From NCBI RefSeq assembly GCF_004153445.1, contig NZ_SDQC01000001.1, positions 620,001 to 684,000 on the forward strand: 64,000 nt of DNA, given 5' to 3'. Origin of the DNA: Allopusillimonas soli (GTDB lineage Bacteria > Pseudomonadota > Gammaproteobacteria > Burkholderiales > Burkholderiaceae_B). Position numbers and translations under genes: made by a program. The notes beneath the pieces are model-generated. The model was not told where the DNA came from and did not search any database. It worked only from the letters and a program-made list of their open reading frames with translations. This document shows positions 59,263 through 64,000 of the stretch, piece by piece (within the stretch, counting starts at the first letter, position 1; each line of letters starts with the position of its first letter).

Positions 59263-62200
59263 ATGAGCCATTTCATTGATCGCCTCAAGTATTTCACCAC
59301 CGATAAACCGACCTTCTCCGATGGCCACGGCATGACCATCAAGGAGGACAGAAAATGGGAAGAGGCCTATCGCAAGCGATGGCAGCATGACAAGATCGTA
59401 CGCTCAACGCATGGCGTCAACTGCACCGGGTCATGCTCCTGGAAAATCTATGTGAAAGGCGGCATCGTCACCTGGGAAACGCAGCAGACGGATTATCCCC
59501 GCACGCGGGCAGGGATGCCCAACCATGAGCCGCGCGGCTGTTCGCGCGGCGCCTCGTACTCATGGTATCTCTACAGCGCCAACCGTCTCAAGTATCCCAT
59601 GGTACGCAGCGCCCTGCTCAAACTATGGCGCGAGAAGCGTGCCACCCTGGATCCGGTCCAGGCATGGGCCGCCATCGTGGACGATGCGGCAGCGCGCAAC
59701 AGCTATACGCGGCGCCGCGGGCTGGGCGGCTTCGTACGTTCGCACTGGGACGAGGTGAATGAACTCATCGCGGCAGCCAACATCCATACCATCAAGCGCC
59801 ACGGGCCAGACCGCATAGCGGGCTTCTCACCTATCCCGGCCATGTCCATGATTTCGTATGCATCGGGCACGCGGTATCTGTCCCTGATAGGCGGCGTCAA
59901 TCTCAGCTTCTACGACTGGTACTGCGATCTCCCGCCCTCTTCCCCTCAGACGTGGGGGGAACAAACCGATGTGCCCGAATCGGCGGACTGGTACAACGCG
60001 GGCTATATCATCATGTGGGGTTCCAACGTGCCCCAGACCCGTACACCCGATGCGCACTTCATGACGGAGGTGCGCTACCGCGGAACCAAGGTTGTCTCCA
60101 TCTTTCCCGATTATGCCGAGGGCGCGAAATTCGGCGATATCTGGCTGCACCCCAAGCAGGGTACGGACGCGGCGCTGGGCCTGGCCATGGGCCATGTGGT
60201 ATTGAAGGAATTCCACGTGGCAGGAAAAAGCGCTTATTTCGACGACTATTGCAGGCGCTATACCGACCTGCCCATGCTCGTGCGCATTGTCCGGCAAGGA
60301 GACCACTATGTGCCCGAACGCATGCTGCGTGCCGATGAATTCGATGATGCCCTGGGCCAGCGCAATAATGCGGGCTGGAAAACAGTCGTCATTGACGAGG
60401 ACAGTGGCAAGCTGACGGCACCCGTGGGTTCCATCGGATTTCGCTGGGGGCAGCAGGAAGGCGGCGATGCTGGAAAATGGAATCTCAAACAGGAAGATGC
60501 GCAGGGCAATCCAATACGGCCCAGGCTTTCCATGGTCCAGAATCACGATGAAATTGTGGAAGTCGCCTTCCCTTACTTCGGCAACGTGGAGAGCACGCAT
60601 TTCGCGCACACCGGCCACGACAGCGTGCTGCCGCGCCGCATTGGCGTACGCAGGATCGCGACCCGCAACGGCGAGGTCCTGGTGGCCACGGTATACGACC
60701 TGCTCATTGCCAACTACGGCGTGGACCAGGGCCTTGGCGGACCCAACGTGGCGGCCAGCTACGACGATGATGTGCCGTACACACCCGCCTGGCAGGAGAA
60801 GATAACCGGCGTCAGGCGCAGCGATGCCATAGCGGTTGCACGCGAGTTTGCCGAGAACGCCGACAAGACGGAAGGCCGTTCCATGGTGATTATCGGGGCA
60901 GGCCTGAACCACTGGTTCAATATGGACATGAGCTATCGGGCTGTCATCAACCTGCTGGTCATGTGTGGCTGTATAGGCAAGTCGGGCGGAGGTTGGTCGC
61001 ATTACGTGGGCCAGGAAAAGCTGCGCCCGCAGACTGGGTGGATACCTTTGGCTTTTGCCACCGATTGGCATCGCCCGCCGCGTTTCATGAACGGCACATC
61101 TTTCTTCTATGCCCACACCGATCAGTGGCGCTATGAAACCATCAGGATGTCGTCGCTGCTGTCGCCGCTGGCGGACCATGAGGCCTGTCCCGAAAGCGCC
61201 ATCGACTACAACGTGCGGGCCGAACGCATGGGCTGGCTGCCCAGCGCTCCGCATTTTTCCGCCAACCCGCTGGAGGTGGGCCGCGCCGCCGGAGAAGATG
61301 CCGCCAGCTACGTCGCCAAAGGCCTCAAGGACGGATCATTGAAAATGGCCTGCGTTGATCCGGATGCGCCCCAGAATCATCCGCGTAATCTGTTTGTGTG
61401 GCGATCGAACATTCTGGGCTCGTCAGGCAAGGGGCATGAATACTTTCTCAAACATTTTCTGGGTACGGAACACGGCGTGCAGAATGCCGACCTGGGAGAG
61501 AGTGGCGGCCTGAAGCCCAAGGAAGTCAACTGGCGCGACCCCGCGCCGGAAGGCAAGCTCGACTTGCTGGTAACGCTGGATTTCCGCATGTCCACCACCT
61601 GTCTGTATTCGGATGTGGTGCTGCCGACCGCAACGTGGTACGAGAAGGAGGACATGAATACCTCTGACATGCACCCGTTCATTCATCCCCTGTCTTCCGC
61701 GGTGGATCCGGCCTGGCAATCAAGAAGCGACTGGGAGATCTACAAGGGAATCGCCAAGCGATTCTCCGAACTGGCCGAGGGGCGGCTGGGCGAAGAGCGG
61801 GACGTTGTGATGGTGCCGCTGCAACATGACAGCCCCGACGAGCTTGCCCAAGGCGGTGCGCTTGCGGACTGGGGACGCGGAGAATGCGATCCCCTGCCTG
61901 GCAAGACCATGGGAAATGTTGTGACTGTGATCCGCAACTATCCCGACACCTACAAAAAATTCACATCCGTGGGGCCTTTGCTGGACAAACTGGGCAATGG
62001 CGGCAAAGGCATCGCATGGCAGACCGGCGAGGAAATCGAACTGCTGCGCGGACTGAATCATACAGTGTCCGAAGAAGGCGTCTCGAAGGGTCGGCCGCGC
62101 ATCGACACAGGCATCGACGCGGCGGAAGTCATTCTGTCTCTTGCACCCGAGACCAATGGCGAAGTCGCCGTCAAGGCCTGGGAGGCGGTGGGCAGGTTTA

Positions 62201-63090
62201 CCGGACGCGATCACACGCACCTGGCGCGCGCCCGCGAAGACGAAAAGATCCGGTTTCGTGACATACAGGCGCAGCCGCGCAAAATCATTACCTCGCCGAC
62301 ATGGAGCGGGATCGAGTCCGAGCATGTGTCATACAACGCCGGCTATATCAATGTGCATGAGCTCATTCCATGGCGCACGCTGAGCGGCAGGCAGCAACTT
62401 TACCAGGACCATTCCTGGATGCGGGATTTCGGCGAATCGCTGTGTGTCTACAAGCCGCCGCTTGACACGCGCAGTGCGGTCATGCCGCATTCTGGTCAAA
62501 GCAATGGAAATCCCGAGATCGCACTGAATTTCCTGACACCCCACCAGAAATGGGGCATACACAGCACCTATACGGACAACCTGCTCATGCTCACGCTGTC
62601 GCGCGGCGGACCGATTGTATGGATGTCGGAAACCGATGCACGCAAGATCGGTGTCGTGGATAACGACTGGATCGAGGCGTTCAACGTGAACGGAGCGCTG
62701 ACCGCAAGGGCGGTGGTCAGCCAGCGCATTCCCGAGGGCGCGGTATTCATGTACCACGCACAGGAGAAACTGGTAAACACGCCAGGGTCGGAAGTGACCG
62801 GCGTGCGCGGCATCCACAACTCAGTCACCCGCATAGTCCTCAAGCCCACGCACATGATAGGCGGCTATGCGCAGCTGTCTTACGGCTTCAACTACTACGG
62901 GACGGTGGGATCCAACCGCGATGAATTTGTGATTGTGCGCAAGATGCGCAACATAGACTGGAAAGACGAATCCACGCCATCCTCGGTGTTGACCGCCACG
63001 GAAGCGCAGCGTCACGAACATACCCTGGACAAGGGTGCGCCGACGCTGGAAATGGCTGAAACGGAGAAGCAGGCAGGGAGCACGCAATGA
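59263..63090 (+). CDS. narG: Respiratory nitrate reductase alpha subunit
   Basis: 1275 residues, close to the 1247 of E. coli NarG. The start at 59263 (MSHFIDRLKYF, with GAGG upstream) is chosen over an ATG at 59101 because it matches the family N-terminus. The FS0 cluster ligands are in STHGVNCTGSCSWKIY, with a later NHEPRGCSRG. The molybdenum ligand Asp is in SFYDWYCDLPPSSPQTWGEQ. WGSNVPQTRTPDAHF and the C-terminal HQKWGIHSTY and KPTHMIGGYAQLSYGFNYYG bind the bis-MGD cofactor. It reduces nitrate to nitrite on the cytoplasmic face of the membrane. The stop overlaps the narH start (ATGA). No narK transporter gene precedes it here. Confidence 0.97.
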   Translation: MSHFIDRLKYFTTDKPTFSDGHGMTIKEDRKWEEAYRKRWQHDKIVRSTHGVNCTGSCSWKIYVKGGIVTWETQQTDYPRTRAGMPNHEPRGCSRGASYSWYLYSANRLKYPMVRSALLKLWREKRATLDPVQAWAAIVDDAAARNSYTRRRGLGGFVRSHWDEVNELIAAANIHTIKRHGPDRIAGFSPIPAMSMISYASGTRYLSLIGGVNLSFYDWYCDLPPSSPQTWGEQTDVPESADWYNAGYIIMWGSNVPQTRTPDAHFMTEVRYRGTKVVSIFPDYAEGAKFGDIWLHPKQGTDAALGLAMGHVVLKEFHVAGKSAYFDDYCRRYTDLPMLVRIVRQGDHYVPERMLRADEFDDALGQRNNAGWKTVVIDEDSGKLTAPVGSIGFRWGQQEGGDAGKWNLKQEDAQGNPIRPRLSMVQNHDEIVEVAFPYFGNVESTHFAHTGHDSVLPRRIGVRRIATRNGEVLVATVYDLLIANYGVDQGLGGPNVAASYDDDVPYTPAWQEKITGVRRSDAIAVAREFAENADKTEGRSMVIIGAGLNHWFNMDMSYRAVINLLVMCGCIGKSGGGWSHYVGQEKLRPQTGWIPLAFATDWHRPPRFMNGTSFFYAHTDQWRYETIRMSSLLSPLADHEACPESAIDYNVRAERMGWLPSAPHFSANPLEVGRAAGEDAASYVAKGLKDGSLKMACVDPDAPQNHPRNLFVWRSNILGSSGKGHEYFLKHFLGTEHGVQNADLGESGGLKPKEVNWRDPAPEGKLDLLVTLDFRMSTTCLYSDVVLPTATWYEKEDMNTSDMHPFIHPLSSAVDPAWQSRSDWEIYKGIAKRFSELAEGRLGEERDVVMVPLQHDSPDELAQGGALADWGRGECDPLPGKTMGNVVTVIRNYPDTYKKFTSVGPLLDKLGNGGKGIAWQTGEEIELLRGLNHTVSEEGVSKGRPRIDTGIDAAEVILSLAPETNGEVAVKAWEAVGRFTGRDHTHLARAREDEKIRFRDIQAQPRKIITSPTWSGIESEHVSYNAGYINVHELIPWRTLSGRQQLYQDHSWMRDFGESLCVYKPPLDTRSAVMPHSGQSNGNPEIALNFLTPHQKWGIHSTYTDNLLMLTLSRGGPIVWMSETDARKIGVVDNDWIEAFNVNGALTARAVVSQRIPEGAVFMYHAQEKLVNTPGSEVTGVRGIHNSVTRIVLKPTHMIGGYAQLSYGFNYYGTVGSNRDEFVIVRKMRNIDWKDESTPSSVLTATEAQRHEHTLDKGAPTLEMAETEKQAGSTQ

Positions 63091-64000
63091 AGATACGCGC
63101 ACAGATTGCCATGGTCATGAATCTGGACAAATGCATAGGCTGCCACACCTGTTCAGTCACATGCAAGAATGTGTGGACGTCGCGGGAAGGCGCCGAGTAC
63201 GCCTGGTTCAACAACGTTGAGACCAAGCCGGGCATTGGCTATCCGAAAGACTGGGAAAACCAGGAGCGCTGGAAGGGCGGCTGGACGCGAAAGGCCAATG
63301 GCAAGATACAGCTGAAGGCGGGGGCGCGCTGGCGGGTTCTGGCACAGATTTTCGCCAACCCCAATCTGCCGGAGATCGATGACTACTACGAGCCCTTTAC
63401 GTTCGACTATGCGCATCTTCATGACGCGCCCGACGTCAAGGTCGGCCCCGTTGCACGGCCCCGGTCGCTGATTACCGGTGAACGCATGGAGAAAATCGAG
63501 TGGGGTCCGAACTGGGAGGAGATCCTGGGCGGGGAATTCGAGCGGCGCAAGGCCGATTACAACTTCGATCAGGTGCAGACCGATATCTACGGCAAGTTCG
63601 AGAACACCTTCATGATGTATCTGCCGCGCCTGTGCGAACACTGTCTGAATCCCGCCTGTGTCGCGTCCTGTCCATCGGGCTCCATCTACAAACGGGAAGA
63701 GGATGGCATTGTTCTCATCGATCAGGACAAATGCCGGGGCTGGCGTATGTGTGTATCGGGCTGCCCGTACAAGAAAATCTACTACAACTGGCAAAGCGGA
63801 AAATCAGAGAAATGTGTTTTCTGTTTCCCACGCATCGAGGCGGGACAGCCCACCGTCTGCTCCGAAACCTGCGTGGGACGCATCCGTTACCTGGGCGTGG
63901 TGCTTTATGACGCCGACCGCATAGAGTCCGCCGCCTCGGTGGAAAATCCTGAGGATCTCTACGAGTCTCAGCTATCCATCTTTCTTGATCCGCACGATCC
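63087..64000 (+). CDS. narH: Respiratory nitrate reductase beta subunit (partial, runs off right edge)
   Basis: 304 codons are visible; the 3' end is outside the window. The start overlaps the narG stop and has GGGAG upstream. The first cluster motif is DKCIGCHTCSVTCKNVW; the second is CEHCLNPACVASCPSG; the third is DKCRGWRMCVSGCPYKK, where Trp replaces a cysteine, the mark of the 3Fe-4S cluster in NarH; and the fourth is KCVFCFPRIEAGQPTVCSETC. It transfers electrons from NarI haem to NarG through four iron-sulphur clusters. narJ and narI are expected just to the right. Confidence 0.97.
   Translation, partial: MKIRAQIAMVMNLDKCIGCHTCSVTCKNVWTSREGAEYAWFNNVETKPGIGYPKDWENQERWKGGWTRKANGKIQLKAGARWRVLAQIFANPNLPEIDDYYEPFTFDYAHLHDAPDVKVGPVARPRSLITGERMEKIEWGPNWEEILGGEFERRKADYNFDQVQTDIYGKFENTFMMYLPRLCEHCLNPACVASCPSGSIYKREEDGIVLIDQDKCRGWRMCVSGCPYKKIYYNWQSGKSEKCVFCFPRIEAGQPTVCSETCVGRIRYLGVVLYDADRIESAASVENPEDLYESQLSIFLDPHD

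Noticed and set aside
59827-61254. A 475-residue minus-strand frame within narG
   Set aside because: It is antisense to the conserved molybdoenzyme and has no recognisable features.

Overview
The window looks like the chromosome of a betaproteobacterium of the order Burkholderiales, most likely family Alcaligenaceae (Bordetella/Achromobacter/Pusillimonas-like). This is an inference from the GC-rich coding style, three separate Bug-type (TctC) periplasmic binding proteins beside catabolic operons, many LysR regulators divergent from those operons, and a DUF3649-PepSY-DUF3325 iron module. I could not run a database search, so family names come from motif and architecture recognition.

Layout. 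1-1454: end of a probable genomic island. A DNA methyltransferase runs off the left edge on the minus strand, and a broken copy of a tRNA-Leu-like 3' end at 1204-1237 may be its attachment scar. 1455-2885: a LysR gene divergent from a small carboxymuconolactone-decarboxylase-like gene. 2886-3678: gene-poor, with a possible decayed mobile-element gene. 3679-11861: a giant glycine-rich autotransporter (2321 aa) divergent from an AraC regulator. 12073-16223: a DUF1772 membrane protein, a TetR remnant, an intact TetR gene with a MipA-type outer-membrane protein whose promoter carries two matched palindromes, then AraC plus a LysE exporter. 16274-23139: a small secreted fimbrial-like protein, an ATP-grasp ligase, an SbcD/SbcC-like nuclease-ATPase pair and a DegT-type PLP protein.

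23257-26829: a likely operon of a small membrane protein, a sodium:solute symporter, a GntR regulator and a creatininase-family amidohydrolase. 27018-29403: a CsbD stress protein, an 860-bp gap, then a two-gene oxidoreductase operon behind a palindromic operator. 29509-34494: an iron-acquisition region in which a Fur box lies between a DUF3649-PepSY-DUF3325 operon and a DUF2946-TonB receptor pair. 34501-35838: D-serine dehydratase.

36007-58993: a catabolic archipelago of four systems, each pairing transport or uptake genes with enzymes and a LysR gene: (a) ICL/PEP-mutase family lyase, amidohydrolase and Bug protein; (b) short-chain dehydrogenase, fumarylacetoacetase-like hydrolase and Bug protein; (c) TRAP transporter, DHDPS-family lyase and aldehyde dehydrogenase; (d) MmgE/PrpD, ADP-forming acyl-CoA synthetase and acyl-CoA dehydrogenase, followed by a convergent amidase-Bug operon with its own LysR gene. 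59263-64000: respiratory nitrate reductase narG and the start of narH behind a perfect FNR-type box.

I did not find a CRISPR array, insertion sequence, intact tRNA or rRNA, or a clearly new multi-gene system. The best leads are the island boundary, the autotransporter, the two-operator MipA promoter, the symporter-GntR-creatininase operon and the orphan ATP-grasp gene with a palindromic upstream region.
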